Assembly: GCA_019637815.1 (NCBI GenBank)
Contig: JAHBUZ010000004.1
Span: 124,001 to 188,000 of the forward strand
Source: Chloroflexota bacterium
GTDB taxonomy: Bacteria > Chloroflexota > Limnocylindria > Limnocylindrales > CSP1-4
Reading direction: 5' to 3'
DNA: 64,000 bases
Under the pieces are notes generated by a model that saw only the letters and a program-made list of their open reading frames with translations, did not search any database and had not been told where the DNA came from. Each line of letters begins with the position of its first letter. The stretch's first letter is position 1. Shown piece after piece: positions 26,736 through 35,872 of the stretch. The position numbers and the translations under genes were made by a program.

Positions 26736-29700
26736 TCACTGGCGCGAGAACGACCCCAGGATCCCGTTCGCCAGCTCGCCGTCCACCCAGTCCGCGGGAC
26801 CATCGAGGACCGCCACGAACACCGTGCCCAGGGCGTCGATGCCCGCGGTCACCTTGAGGCGCGTGTCCGCCGTGTCGTACCACTGGGTGTACGCCTCATC
26901 GAGGCCCATGAAGTAGTCCGAGACCGGATCGTCGAACATCGCCTGGGGTGCGCCCGGCCAGTCGGCCATCAGCTCCGCCATGACCTGGCGCGACTGCCCG
27001 GCCCCGTCGTCGGTGAGTGACCTGGGTCGGAACATCCGCATCACGGTCATCCCCATCGAGCCATCCGGGCTTCGGAACGACGCTCGGCTCCCGTCCTCCT
27101 GTCCATCGTCGAGCCAGTCCTCGGGATGGCACAGCAACAGCTGCATGTCCCGCCGGCTGACCGTCGCCAGCTCCGGGAGGTCGATGACCGCCACCGCGGG
27201 CTCGGTCGCCAGCCGACCGTTGAGATACACCTCCACCTGGTAGGTCCCGTCCGGGACGCACCGATGCGGCGCACTGCCCAGGAGGTAGGAGCGGCCCTGC
27301 CAGTAGCGGGGCAGCTCCGCGTCGATGTAGAACGAGCCGGCATCCGTCTCGGTGCCCAGACGCACCGGCCCGGAGTGGGTGGCCAGGACGTGACGCCCCG
27401 GGACCAGTGGGTCCTCGTACGACCAGACCACGGACATGACGTCGTGGTCGGCATCGAAGTCGTCGATGCGTGCCGTCCACCACAGCTGGCTGGAAAGGGC
27501 CCACACCGCCAGGTCGCTCATCACGGGCTGGGTGCCCGGGTCGGTGTGGGTGATGGGATCACCGAGACCTGCCACGACCAGGGCCCGCATCTCCGGGATG
27601 GCCGGGCCGATGGTGGGGTCATCGGCCAGCGACGCGGCGATCAGCTCCAGGTCGGTGAGCGCGCCCGCGGCGACGTTCCATCGCTGGCCCTCCGTGAGCA
27701 CGGGGTCTCCATCGGCGCCGGGCGCCATGGCCAGGGCCACGCCGTCCAGGTAGGTCGCACGTGCCGCATCGATCCGCCCGGCGACGAGGAGGGCGGCCGC
27801 GTGGTTGAAGCGCACCACCGGCAGGTCCGGTGCTCGATCGACGGCCGCGGCCGTCAGCTCCAGCGCCTTCGCCGCGTGGCCGCCATCGGGGTCGTCGAGG
27901 GCCAGCAGGGTCTCGTAGAAGCCACCGTCACCCAGCGTGATGAGCGTCTCCCATCCCAGGTCACGCGCCACCTCCAGCTCGTGCGCGGCGTCCCTGATCG
28001 CGTCGATGCTGCTCACGCTCGTGAAGCCGCCCCCGGTCTGCGGTGAGGCGGCCGCGAACACGGCACTCGCCAGGCCCACGCGTGCCCGCGCGAGGGTCGG
28101 ATGCAGCTCCAGCACGGCCCGGTACGCGGCCTCGGCTGCCCGCCACTGCGCCGGTGTCCGGGCGGTGGCCGCCGTCACGCTGGCGCGCGCGTATGCCGTC
28201 GCGATCGCCTCGCGCTGCGCTGGATCGGGTCGTGCCGGCGTGCCCACCTCGTTCGCGAGCGCCCAGCCACCGGCCGCCACCAGGAGTCCCACGCCCACCA
28301 CGCCGAACAGCCGCTGTGACCGGCGATCATCGAGCACCAGCGAGAGACCCAGCAGGTACGCCGCGATGGCGATCGTGGCCAGCACCGCGACATGTCCCGC
28401 GGAGACCGTGCTGTGGTGTGCGTTCGCCTCGTTGGCGAGGTCCTGGAGCACGACCCGCCGGGCTGCCTGCTCTCCCTGTGACGCACGGAAGCGGAGCGGG
28501 AAGTCCGGGTCCCGATCGGGGCCATCGGGGTGGTCCGCGGAGAGGTCCGTGAGGCGTGCCGCACGATCCGCGAGCGCCGTCCGGTGCGCTGCCTCCGCGG
28601 TCTGACGCGCGGCGAGCGCAGCGTCGCCATGCCCTCCCCAGTAGGTCGCCGTCTGACGCGCCATCACCGCGCGTGCCCGCTGCTCCAGCACCTGTGTCCA
28701 CTGCTCCACCTGTGTGGTCGCCCACTGGTTGGTGCTCTGGTGCTCCGTCAGCGCGCGGAGTGCCTGGTCGCGGGCCTCGGCCGCCGCCCGATCACCTGCG
28801 TCCGAGGCGACGCCCTGGTAGTAGCCCACGATCGCGCCCAGCAGGGTGGCTCCCGCCAGCAGCACGCCGATGGTCCCGGCGAAACGGGACGACGGCTCAC
28901 CGACACCCGGGTCCGCGGGGGCATCCGGACCTCGCTCGAGCCCGGTCCCGGCCGCCCGCCGGTCGTCGGCATCCGAGGGTCCCTCGACCTCCCCACCCGG
29001 TGTCCCCTCGACCTCCACCCCGCTGTCCGGCACATGCTCGACCCCGACAGCCGACACGCGGGCGAGGGCACGGGCAGCACGTCGACGGCGCGCCAGGGAC
29101 GGTCCGCCGATCACCAGCAGGATGACCCCGAGCGCGACCACGACCGTGCCCACCACGAAGCCACCCGAATCGAGGTCCGTGGTCACCGAGAGCAGCGTCG
29201 CGGCAAGTGCCAGCGTGACGCCGGCCGCGAACGCGATCCGTCGTCGCCGACCGGACGTGACCTCCGCCACGGTCAGCACGAAGAGGGACGCCACGAACAC
29301 CGCCGCGACCGCCACGAGGGTGCTCGTCCGGTCCTTCGCCTGGGCCGCGAGGACCGCCGCGTCCGACCGTGACAGCTCCGCCAGCCGTGGCTCGCCCGCG
29401 CGGAGGGCCGCCAACACAGCCTCCGGCTCGAACACCAGCTCCTCGTCGAAGCCGTACCGAGGGAAGATCACCGTGAAGAACCGCCAGAGCGCCACATCGA
29501 TGCCGAACTCGCCCTGTGCCTCGATGTCCAGGCTCGCCGCCGCATCGGCGTCGGTGGCGCGCAGCTCATCCGCCTGTGTCTGGAGCAGCTGCGTCCGCTT
29601 CCACGCCGCGTCATAGCGCCCCACGAGCCGCGTGTCGGCATCCACCGAGGTGCGCAGGTCATCCTCGATCTGCTGCCGTTCCAGCACCTCCTGGAGGGCC

Positions 29701-29891
29701 TGGCCGCCCAGGTCGCCCGCAGCCGCTGACCAGAACGCCGCCCGACTCGCGACCACCGCGCTGACGATGGACACCGTCGCCATGAGCAACGCGATGACGA
29801 TGCCGAAGCGCCGGGGCAGGTCGGCACCGCCGCCCGGCGACGGCGTGCTCACGGACGGGGACGGGTCGCTGGATCCCGGTTCGACCTGCAT
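26736..29891 (-). CDS. large membrane protein with duplicated TM/coil modules, TPR-like region and C-terminal domain
   Basis: 1051 aa, no known full-length family recognised. Module 1: TM about 28-47, an extracytoplasmic helical part (QALQEVLERQQIEDDLRTSV, AELRATDADAAASLDIEAQG-type), then TMs at about 190-208, 218-236 and 246-264. Linker of acidic/Pro residues (280-335). Module 2 repeats the plan: TM 337-356, helical part (AEARDQALRALTEHQST), TMs 499-519 and 528-546. The modules resemble DUF4337-like proteins. Residues 560-760 look TPR-like (AEAAYRAVLELHPTLARARVGLA), and 780-1051 form a soluble beta-rich domain with LRVADV-free, serine/proline-poor sequence. A TATCCT hexamer at 29903-29908 lies 11 nt before the ATG. 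Stands alone, convergent with the sugar operon. Confidence 0.6.
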   Translation of the reverse strand: MQVEPGSSDPSPSVSTPSPGGGADLPRRFGIVIALLMATVSIVSAVVASRAAFWSAAAGDLGGQALQEVLERQQIEDDLRTSVDADTRLVGRYDAAWKRTQLLQTQADELRATDADAAASLDIEAQGEFGIDVALWRFFTVIFPRYGFDEELVFEPEAVLAALRAGEPRLAELSRSDAAVLAAQAKDRTSTLVAVAAVFVASLFVLTVAEVTSGRRRRIAFAAGVTLALAATLLSVTTDLDSGGFVVGTVVVALGVILLVIGGPSLARRRRAARALARVSAVGVEHVPDSGVEVEGTPGGEVEGPSDADDRRAAGTGLERGPDAPADPGVGEPSSRFAGTIGVLLAGATLLGAIVGYYQGVASDAGDRAAAEARDQALRALTEHQSTNQWATTQVEQWTQVLEQRARAVMARQTATYWGGHGDAALAARQTAEAAHRTALADRAARLTDLSADHPDGPDRDPDFPLRFRASQGEQAARRVVLQDLANEANAHHSTVSAGHVAVLATIAIAAYLLGLSLVLDDRRSQRLFGVVGVGLLVAAGGWALANEVGTPARPDPAQREAIATAYARASVTAATARTPAQWRAAEAAYRAVLELHPTLARARVGLASAVFAAASPQTGGGFTSVSSIDAIRDAAHELEVARDLGWETLITLGDGGFYETLLALDDPDGGHAAKALELTAAAVDRAPDLPVVRFNHAAALLVAGRIDAARATYLDGVALAMAPGADGDPVLTEGQRWNVAAGALTDLELIAASLADDPTIGPAIPEMRALVVAGLGDPITHTDPGTQPVMSDLAVWALSSQLWWTARIDDFDADHDVMSVVWSYEDPLVPGRHVLATHSGPVRLGTETDAGSFYIDAELPRYWQGRSYLLGSAPHRCVPDGTYQVEVYLNGRLATEPAVAVIDLPELATVSRRDMQLLLCHPEDWLDDGQEDGSRASFRSPDGSMGMTVMRMFRPRSLTDDGAGQSRQVMAELMADWPGAPQAMFDDPVSDYFMGLDEAYTQWYDTADTRLKVTAGIDALGTVFVAVLDGPADWVDGELANGILGSFSRQ

Positions 29892-29902
29892 CTTGGGGCC
29901 CG

Positions 29903-29908
29903 AGGATA
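29903..29908 (-). promoter_or_regulatory. -10 element for the 1051-aa membrane protein gene
   Basis: TATCCT on the minus strand, 11 nt before the ATG, giving an expected leader of only about 4-5 nt and no Shine-Dalgarno. Confidence 0.45.
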
Positions 29909-30077
29909 TCGGACCGGCGGGCCCCGGTGCGACGCGGCGTCCGGTCCTTGCCTATGCTGCGGACCGGTCACACTCGCGGCCGCCCTGCCCGCGTCCGCGC
30001 GACCGGTCCTGGTGGTCGCCCTGGAAGGAGCGGCGGTTGCCCGACCTGGATGCCCATCCCGTCGATGTCGCGGGCCG

Positions 30078-30737
30078 ATGGCGCAGCTCCGCGCCGGGCG
30101 ACTCACGCGCCGGGTCCCGCAGCTGGTCCTGGGCCTCCTGCTCTACGGCGGCAGCCTCGGCCTGATGCTGCGCAGCTCGCTCGGCCTGGCGCCGTGGGAC
30201 GTCCTGCACTACGGCCTGATGCTCCACCTGCCACTGACCCTCGGCCAGACGGTCGTCGCCCTGAGCGTCCTCGTCCTGCTCCTGTGGATCCCGCTGCGGG
30301 AGAAGCCGGGCGTCGCCACGCTCGCCAACGCGGTCGTCGTGGGGCTCAGCCTGGACGCCACGCTGGCCCTGGTCCCGCCCATCGCGGGGACCGCGCAGCA
30401 GGTCGTGTTCCTTGGTGCAGGCGTGGTGCTCAACGGGCTGGCCACGGCGCTCTACATCGGCAGCCAGCTGGGGCGTGGGCCACGCGATGGGCTGATGACC
30501 GCGCTGTCGCGGGTCACGGGCCGCTCGCTGCGGCTGGTCCGCACCGGGCTGGAGGTGAGCGTGGTGGCACTGGGCCTGCTGCTGGGCGGGGTCGCGGGCG
30601 TCGGGACGATCCTCTATGCGCTGGCCATCGGGCCCCTCACCCAGGCGATGCTGCCGTGGGTGATCGTGGACCTCGATGCGCCCCAGGGACCCGACCACGC
30701 CACACGGTCGCGGGAACGGAACGACACCACGCGATAG
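30078..30737 (+). CDS. YczE/YitT-like membrane protein
   Basis: 219 aa from ATG 30078. The block LVLGLLLYGGSLGLMLRSSLGLAPWDVLHYGL (first 35 residues after RRVPQ) is characteristic of YczE-family proteins, followed by helices TLGQTVVALSVLVLLLW, GVATLANAVVVGLSLDATLALV and the GRGPRDGLMTALSRVTG loop. Multi-pass, function unknown; YczE of Bacillus lies beside surfactin genes. GTG 30012 would add 22 residues; neither start has a good ribosome site. Stop at 30735-30737, then a PotC-like remnant begins 35 nt later. Confidence 0.75.
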   Translation: MAQLRAGRLTRRVPQLVLGLLLYGGSLGLMLRSSLGLAPWDVLHYGLMLHLPLTLGQTVVALSVLVLLLWIPLREKPGVATLANAVVVGLSLDATLALVPPIAGTAQQVVFLGAGVVLNGLATALYIGSQLGRGPRDGLMTALSRVTGRSLRLVRTGLEVSVVALGLLLGGVAGVGTILYALAIGPLTQAMLPWVIVDLDAPQGPDHATRSRERNDTTR

Positions 30738-30772
30738 GACGCGGCGCCATCGACGGATCGCGGCAGCGCGCC

Positions 30773-30901
30773 ATCCCCGTGCAGGTGAACGTCATCGGGA
30801 CCATCATCTTCCTGACCACGGTCGGTTTCGTGCTGCTCACGACCGTGATGTCCCGGCGCCAGCGGCCGGATCCGGTGGAGGCGGCGAGCGAGGAGTGGAT
30901 C
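30773..30901 (+). pseudogene. C-terminal remnant of a PotC-like polyamine ABC permease
   Basis: Frame reading IPVQVNVIGTIIFLTTVGFV followed by LLTTVMSRRQRPDPVEA. It matches the last helix and basic tail of PotC-type permeases; the intact PotC here ends TPEVNALGAILLLVSIVTVL...QRLTGLGG. No start codon or upstream permease sequence is present, and the YczE-like gene abuts it. The frame runs into the aminotransferase gene without a stop of its own. It suggests the aminotransferase once followed a pot operon. An alternative is a real small one-helix protein starting at GTG 30779 or 30785, but its frame would stay open to about 31039 over the aminotransferase start. Confidence 0.5.
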
Positions 30902-30902
30902 C

Positions 30903-32213
30903 ATGACCAGCATCGCGGAACCGGTGCTCGATGCCCCGACGTTGCCCGACCGGTCCGTGGTGCCCGCGGTCTGGGCGCGCTACACGGACCTCGTCATCGA
31001 CCACGGCGAGGGGTCGTGGCTGGTCACCACCGATGGTGAGCGCTATCTCGACTACACCTCGGGCATCGGCGTCACCAACACGGGCCATGCCCACCCACGG
31101 GTGGCGGCCGCCGTCGCGGCCCAGGCCACGAGGCTGCTCCATGGTCAGCAGAACATCGTGTACCACGAGCCGGGCCTGCGGCTCCATGCCGAGCTCGCCC
31201 GCCGGGCACCCGCGGCGGACTGGGGCGTCTTCCTGGGCAACAGCGGCGCGGAGGCCATCGAGGCATCGGTCAAGCTGGCGCGCGTGGTCACCGGACGGCC
31301 CGTCATCGTGGCGTTCCGTGGCGGCTTCCACGGCCGCACGGCCCAGGCGATGTCGCTCACCTCGTCACGCGTGACCATCCGGGGCGACTTCGAGCCGCTG
31401 CCGGGGTCGGTGTACCACGCGCCCTACCCGGACACGGCACCCGATGTGGACCCGGAGACGGCGCGACGGGCGTGGGAGGCGGACATGGACGCCCTGTTCG
31501 CCCAGCTCGTCGACCCCCGACACGTCGCGGCGTTCCTCATCGAGCCGGTCATCGGCGAGGGCGGCTACATCGTGCCGCCGGACTGGTTCCTGCCCCGGCT
31601 CCGGGAGCTCGCGGACCGCCATGGCGCCCTGCTCATCGCGGACGAGGTGCAGACCGGTGTCGGCCGGACCGGCCGCTTCTGGGCGGTGGAGCACTGGGAC
31701 GTGGTGCCGGACATCCTCGTGATGGCCAAGGGCATCGCGTCGGGGCTGCCGCTGTCGGGGATCATGGCGCCCCGGGAGCTGCTGGCGCGCTGGGCACCGG
31801 GTGCCCACGGCGGCACGTACGGCGGCAACGTGGTGGCCTGCGCCGCCGCGCTCGCGACCCTCCGGGTGGTCGACGAGGAAGGGCTCGTGGCCAACGCCGC
31901 CGAGCGCGGCACCCAGCTGCTCGACGGGCTGCGCGCGGTCGCGGCCGGTCATCGGCGGGTCGCCGACGTCCGGGGTCTCGGGCTCATGGTCGCCCTCGAG
32001 CTGGTGGACCCCGATGCCCCGGGCGGCCCGGCGCCCGACCCTGCGCTCGCCAAGCGGATCCTCGCGGAGGCGCTGTCACGGCGGCTCATCCTGCTCTCGG
32101 CCGGGTCGTGGGGGCAGGTCGTGCGCATCATCCCGCCGCTCGTCACCACCCCCGAGGAGGTGGACCGGGCGGTCGCCATCATCGGCGAGTCGCTGGCCGC
32201 CGCCGGAGCGTGA
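30903..32213 (+). CDS. class III PLP-dependent aminotransferase (4-aminobutyrate/putrescine type)
   Basis: 436 aa fold-type I enzyme. The PLP-binding Asp is in LLIADEVQTGVGRTG (about 242-256) and the Schiff-base Lys in ILVMAKGIASGLP (about 270-282). N-terminal VTTDGERYLDYTSGIGVTNTGH, NSGAEAIEASVKLARVVTGR and RGGFHGRT complete the family pattern. Close in style to GABA and putrescine-type aminotransferases (GabT/PuuE/YgjG group); acetylornithine activity cannot be excluded from sequence. ATG 30903 follows GGAGTG. It directly follows a PotC-like remnant, a placement that supports polyamine-derived substrates. Confidence 0.88.
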   Translation: MTSIAEPVLDAPTLPDRSVVPAVWARYTDLVIDHGEGSWLVTTDGERYLDYTSGIGVTNTGHAHPRVAAAVAAQATRLLHGQQNIVYHEPGLRLHAELARRAPAADWGVFLGNSGAEAIEASVKLARVVTGRPVIVAFRGGFHGRTAQAMSLTSSRVTIRGDFEPLPGSVYHAPYPDTAPDVDPETARRAWEADMDALFAQLVDPRHVAAFLIEPVIGEGGYIVPPDWFLPRLRELADRHGALLIADEVQTGVGRTGRFWAVEHWDVVPDILVMAKGIASGLPLSGIMAPRELLARWAPGAHGGTYGGNVVACAAALATLRVVDEEGLVANAAERGTQLLDGLRAVAAGHRRVADVRGLGLMVALELVDPDAPGGPAPDPALAKRILAEALSRRLILLSAGSWGQVVRIIPPLVTTPEEVDRAVAIIGESLAAAGA

Positions 32214-32221
32214 TCGCCCTC

Positions 32222-34009
32222 CTACGGGACGGCGACCAGCACCAGGAAGCCGTCGATCTCGACGCACGGTGACGTCGCCGGGCGTACCCGGATGCGCACC
32301 TGATGGGTGGCACCGCTCTCCCAGCGCCGCGCCGCCAGCACCCAGCGGGGCTTCCGGGCGCCGCTGGTCGCCAGGATCGTGGTCGATCCGTTGTCCCAGC
32401 GCACGCCGGCGCGTGTCCCGCTCCGGCCACGCAGGATGACCGCCGCCATGGCCCGCACATCCGCGACCCGCAGCCGCACCTGGTCGGTCGCGACACGGCC
32501 GCGGAGCACCCGGCCACCCAGCGCGCCGTCCGCGCGCACCCGCTTCCAGCTGCCGCTCGCGATGACCGCCGGGTCCGTCTCATCGAGGAACGCGGTGCGC
32601 AGCGTCTCCGTGGCGATCCAGCCACTCGTGTTGCCCTCGTCATCCACCGCCCGGAGGCGGAAGCGCACCCTCCGGTCCGTCGCGACCCAGGTGTCGACCG
32701 ACCTGGCGGTCGCCGATGACAGCGCGACCGATCGCCACTCCCCCGTGCCGATCCGCCGTTCGAGCTGATAGCGCGTCACGGTGCCGATGTCGGTCGCCGC
32801 GGGCCAGGTGATACGGAGCGGGACCTGTCCGACCCGCGTTGCGATGCCGCTGCGGATGGCCACCCTCGGGACCTGCACGACCGGCGGCTCGGTATCCGGG
32901 TCGATGGTGTCCACGAGCCGCTCCGCGAGCTTGTTGGCCAGCACGTCCGACTCATGCAGGTATCGGTTCCACGTGACGACGACCGCGGCGTCCAGCCGGG
33001 ACAGGTACCACATGGAGGTCTCGAAGCCGTCGAGCGACCCGCCGTGGCCCCAGGCGGTCCGATCGCCGAGGGTCGTCCGCCGCGTCCCCAGGCCGTACTT
33101 CTTGTCGTTGAACGCGGTCATCAGTCGGACGGACGCGGCGCTCAGGACGCGCGCCCCGGTGTCGGTGCGGACGGTCCCGCCGTAGAGGGCACGAGCCCAC
33201 CGTGCGATGTCGGCAGGTGTGGAGACCATGGTGCCGGACGCCCAGAAGAAGGTCGCGATGGACGTGGTCGGTCGCAGGCTCGAGGGTGTGCCGTACGGCT
33301 TCCACCGCCCGTTGACCCGGCGATACCCCATGGCCACCTGGCCACCACCGGACTCCTCACCCTGGAACCAGGTCTGCCGCAGGTCCAACGGGTCCAGCAA
33401 CCGCGTCCTGATCGCCTGCGCGATGCCCATCCCGGTGACGCGCTCGACGATCCGCCCGAGCAGCACGTAATTGGAGTTGGAGTACTTCCACCCCGTCCCC
33501 GGAGCGAACAGCGACGGACCGATGAGCCCCACGATCTCGCTGAAGGTCCACACGTGGTCGGGACGACCCTCCACCAGCTCGCGGTACCGTGCGTGCTGGG
33601 TGATGTCGCGGATACCGCTCGTGTGCTGGAGCATCTGTCGCACGGTGATACGGGACCCGTTCGGCACGCCCGACACCCATCGGGACAGGCGGTCCTCGAG
33701 GGAGATCCTGCCCTCCTCCACCAGCTGGAGGACCACGGCGGCGACGAACGTCTTGGTCACACTCGCGACCAGGAACGGGGTGCCGGGCGTCACGGCACGG
33801 CCCGTCGACAGGTCGGCGCTGCCAGCGACCCCGGTCCACGTGCCATCGGGCGTCTGGATCGCCGCGGAGATCCCGGGGATACCGATGCCCGCCGTGAGGG
33901 TGTTGTCGACGGCCGTCTGGAGTCGCCTGCCGAGGGTGCCGTAACTGCCCGGCCAATCGTCCGCGGCAGCGGTCGGAGCAGCGCTGCCGAGCGGCGCCAG
34001 GAGCGCCAC
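32222..34009 (-). CDS. secreted serine hydrolase (beta-lactamase/DD-peptidase family) with C-terminal beta domains
   Basis: 595 aa from GTG 34009. Class C-type motifs: SxxK in LVASVTKTF (about 81-89), YSN in WKYSNSNYVLLG (about 176-187), and HGG in AWGHGGSLDGFETSMW (about 320-335). The C-terminal 215 residues form Fn3-like and carbohydrate-binding-like beta units (VPLRITWPAATDIG, RRVRFRLRAVDDEGNTSGW, TDQVRLRVADV). The start is odd: a complete signal peptide MRSIVLALV (ATG 34035) sits in another frame and would join ALLAPLGSAAPTAAA perfectly if one TG of GTGTG (34007-34011) were absent. Convergent with the aminotransferase; only 8 nt separate the stops. Acts on peptidoglycan-like or ester substrates, not defined. 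Confidence 0.8.
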   Translation of the reverse strand: MALLAPLGSAAPTAAADDWPGSYGTLGRRLQTAVDNTLTAGIGIPGISAAIQTPDGTWTGVAGSADLSTGRAVTPGTPFLVASVTKTFVAAVVLQLVEEGRISLEDRLSRWVSGVPNGSRITVRQMLQHTSGIRDITQHARYRELVEGRPDHVWTFSEIVGLIGPSLFAPGTGWKYSNSNYVLLGRIVERVTGMGIAQAIRTRLLDPLDLRQTWFQGEESGGGQVAMGYRRVNGRWKPYGTPSSLRPTTSIATFFWASGTMVSTPADIARWARALYGGTVRTDTGARVLSAASVRLMTAFNDKKYGLGTRRTTLGDRTAWGHGGSLDGFETSMWYLSRLDAAVVVTWNRYLHESDVLANKLAERLVDTIDPDTEPPVVQVPRVAIRSGIATRVGQVPLRITWPAATDIGTVTRYQLERRIGTGEWRSVALSSATARSVDTWVATDRRVRFRLRAVDDEGNTSGWIATETLRTAFLDETDPAVIASGSWKRVRADGALGGRVLRGRVATDQVRLRVADVRAMAAVILRGRSGTRAGVRWDNGSTTILATSGARKPRWVLAARRWESGATHQVRIRVRPATSPCVEIDGFLVLVAVP

Positions 34010-34094
34010 ACGAGCGCCAGGACGATCGATCGCATCCGGGCGGAACGCGTCGGATCGACCCGCGCCGGGTCGACGCGCGCCGCCGTGGGGCCGC

Positions 34095-35762
34095 TCACGC
34101 GTCCAGCTCCGGGGACTCCCAGACCGCGCGGCCCTCCACCATGGTCATGAGCACCCCCGTCCCGGCCGTTCGACCCGGCTCCGGCACCGGATCACCGTCC
34201 AGCAGCACCAGGTCCGCGGCGCGCCCGGTCTCGATCGTGCCGGTGCGGTCATCGAACCCGTTGGCGAGCGCCGCACCCCGGGTGGCCGCGCGCAGGGCCG
34301 CATCCAGCGACAGGCGCTCAGCGAGCGGTCCGAGCGGCTCGCCGCCGGGCTCGTCCGGGTCCAGCCGACGCATGGCCACACCGATGATGCGCAGGGGGTC
34401 CGGGGTCGTGACGCTCCAGTCGGAGCCGAAGGCGAGGGTCGCACCCATCCGTGCAAGGCTGCCGAAGGGATACATCCGGTCCACCCGCGCATCGCCCAGC
34501 GCGGGTCGGGTGAGATCGCGCAGGTAGCCGTCCTCGAACGCCCAGTAGGGCTGACAGTTGGCGATGACGCCCAGCGCCCGGAACCGGGGCAGATCCTCGG
34601 GGTCCACCAGCTGGAGATGGGCGACCTGGTGCCGTGCATCCCGGGGACCGTTCGCGCGGCGAGCGGCGGTCAGCGCATCCAGCACCTCCCGCACCGCGCG
34701 GTCGCCGATGGCATGGGCGTGCACGGCGAAGTGCTCCGCGTCGAGCCTGGTGCACATCGTCCGGAGCACCTCCGGATCATGGATGCTCTCGCCCCGGCCA
34801 TCGGGACCGGCATCCAGCGCGGTGGCGCCCAGGTACGGCTCGAGGAGCGCCGCCGTGGCGCTCTCCATGACCCCGTCCTGGAACAGCTTCACGCTGGGCG
34901 CACGGAGCCGGGCCGGGTCCACCTCGTCCACGGCCGCGCGCCGGGCGACGAGGTCGTCGACCTGCTCCGGGCCTCGCTCCACGTCCCACAGCAGCGCCAC
35001 TGCCGCCCGGCCGGTCAGCTCGCCCCGACCCGCGACGGCCATGTAGGCCGCCTGGCGCGCCGGATCCACGTGCGCGTCCTGCCACGTCCCGATGCCCAGC
35101 CGATGCAGCTCAGCCTGGCCCCGCAGGAGCGCCGCCTCGTGCTCCTCGGCGGTGGCGGGCGGGATGAGTCGCGCGACGAGGTCGATCGCCCGCTCCTGGA
35201 GCGTGCCCATGGGCGCACCATCGGCGTCCCGCTCGATGCGCCCCCCGACCGGGTCCGGTGTCTCCCGGGTGATCCCGGCGAGGGCCAGCGCCGCGCTGTT
35301 GACCCACGCCGAGTGACCGTCGCGGCTCTCGATGCAGGCCGGTCGATCGCCCACGACGACGTCCAGCAGTGCCGCCGGCGCCAGGCCACCCGGGAAGGCG
35401 CTCATCGACCAGCCCTCACCGAGGATCCACGGGCGCTCGGGGTATGCCGCCGCGTACGCCGCCACGAGCCCCAGATACGCATCCGGGTCGGCGGGCGAAT
35501 CGGACAGCCAGCAACGGGTGAGACCCAGCCCGGCGAGCAGCGGATGGACGTGCGCATCCTGGAAGGCCGGCAGCAGCCAGCGCCCGGCCAGGGGCACCAC
35601 GCGCGTCCCAGGCCCCTGCGTCCAGGCCAGGTCCGTCGCCAGACCCATGGCGCTGATGCGCCCGTCGCGCACCGCGACGCTGTCGACCGGAGCGTGCTGG
35701 TCGAGCCCGGTCCACACCCGGCCACCCAGGAACAGGACATCGGCGTGGTCCGGGCTGTGCAT
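34095..35762 (-). CDS. amidohydrolase family 3 protein (YtcJ-like)
   Basis: 555 aa from ATG 35762. TIM-barrel metal-dependent hydrolase. Composite beta domain start (ADVLFLGGRVWTG), metal-binding DAHVHP (about 87-92, PAFQDAHVHPLLAG), SVKLFQDGVMES with the region normally holding the carbamylated or bridging Lys (about 295), AVHAHAIGDRAVREVLD, VAHLQLVDPEDLPRF, and FGSDWSVTTPDPL near 440. C-terminal GTIETGRAADLVLLDGDP is typical. Hydrolyses N-formyl/N-acyl or cyclic amide substrates; no specific one can be given. The first 18 codons of the longer frame are excluded because TAGACT lies 7 nt before ATG 35762 (leaderless). Confidence 0.88.
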   Translation of the reverse strand: MHSPDHADVLFLGGRVWTGLDQHAPVDSVAVRDGRISAMGLATDLAWTQGPGTRVVPLAGRWLLPAFQDAHVHPLLAGLGLTRCWLSDSPADPDAYLGLVAAYAAAYPERPWILGEGWSMSAFPGGLAPAALLDVVVGDRPACIESRDGHSAWVNSAALALAGITRETPDPVGGRIERDADGAPMGTLQERAIDLVARLIPPATAEEHEAALLRGQAELHRLGIGTWQDAHVDPARQAAYMAVAGRGELTGRAAVALLWDVERGPEQVDDLVARRAAVDEVDPARLRAPSVKLFQDGVMESATAALLEPYLGATALDAGPDGRGESIHDPEVLRTMCTRLDAEHFAVHAHAIGDRAVREVLDALTAARRANGPRDARHQVAHLQLVDPEDLPRFRALGVIANCQPYWAFEDGYLRDLTRPALGDARVDRMYPFGSLARMGATLAFGSDWSVTTPDPLRIIGVAMRRLDPDEPGGEPLGPLAERLSLDAALRAATRGAALANGFDDRTGTIETGRAADLVLLDGDPVPEPGRTAGTGVLMTMVEGRAVWESPELDA

Positions 35763-35769
35763 GGTGTGC

Positions 35770-35775
35770 AGTCTA
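35770..35775 (-). promoter_or_regulatory. -10 element of a leaderless amidohydrolase transcript
   Basis: TAGACT on the minus strand, 7 nt before the ATG at 35762; no ribosome site. The divergent peptide-transporter operon has GATACT at 35826-35831 as its likely -10 box. Confidence 0.6.
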
Positions 35776-35872
35776 CGGGGCACCGGTGCTGCGAGACACC
35801 ACCCCGGGTGGGTCATCCCCTGTGGGATACTCGGCCATCGCGAACGTGCACTCTCGCGTTGGAGGAGGCGTG

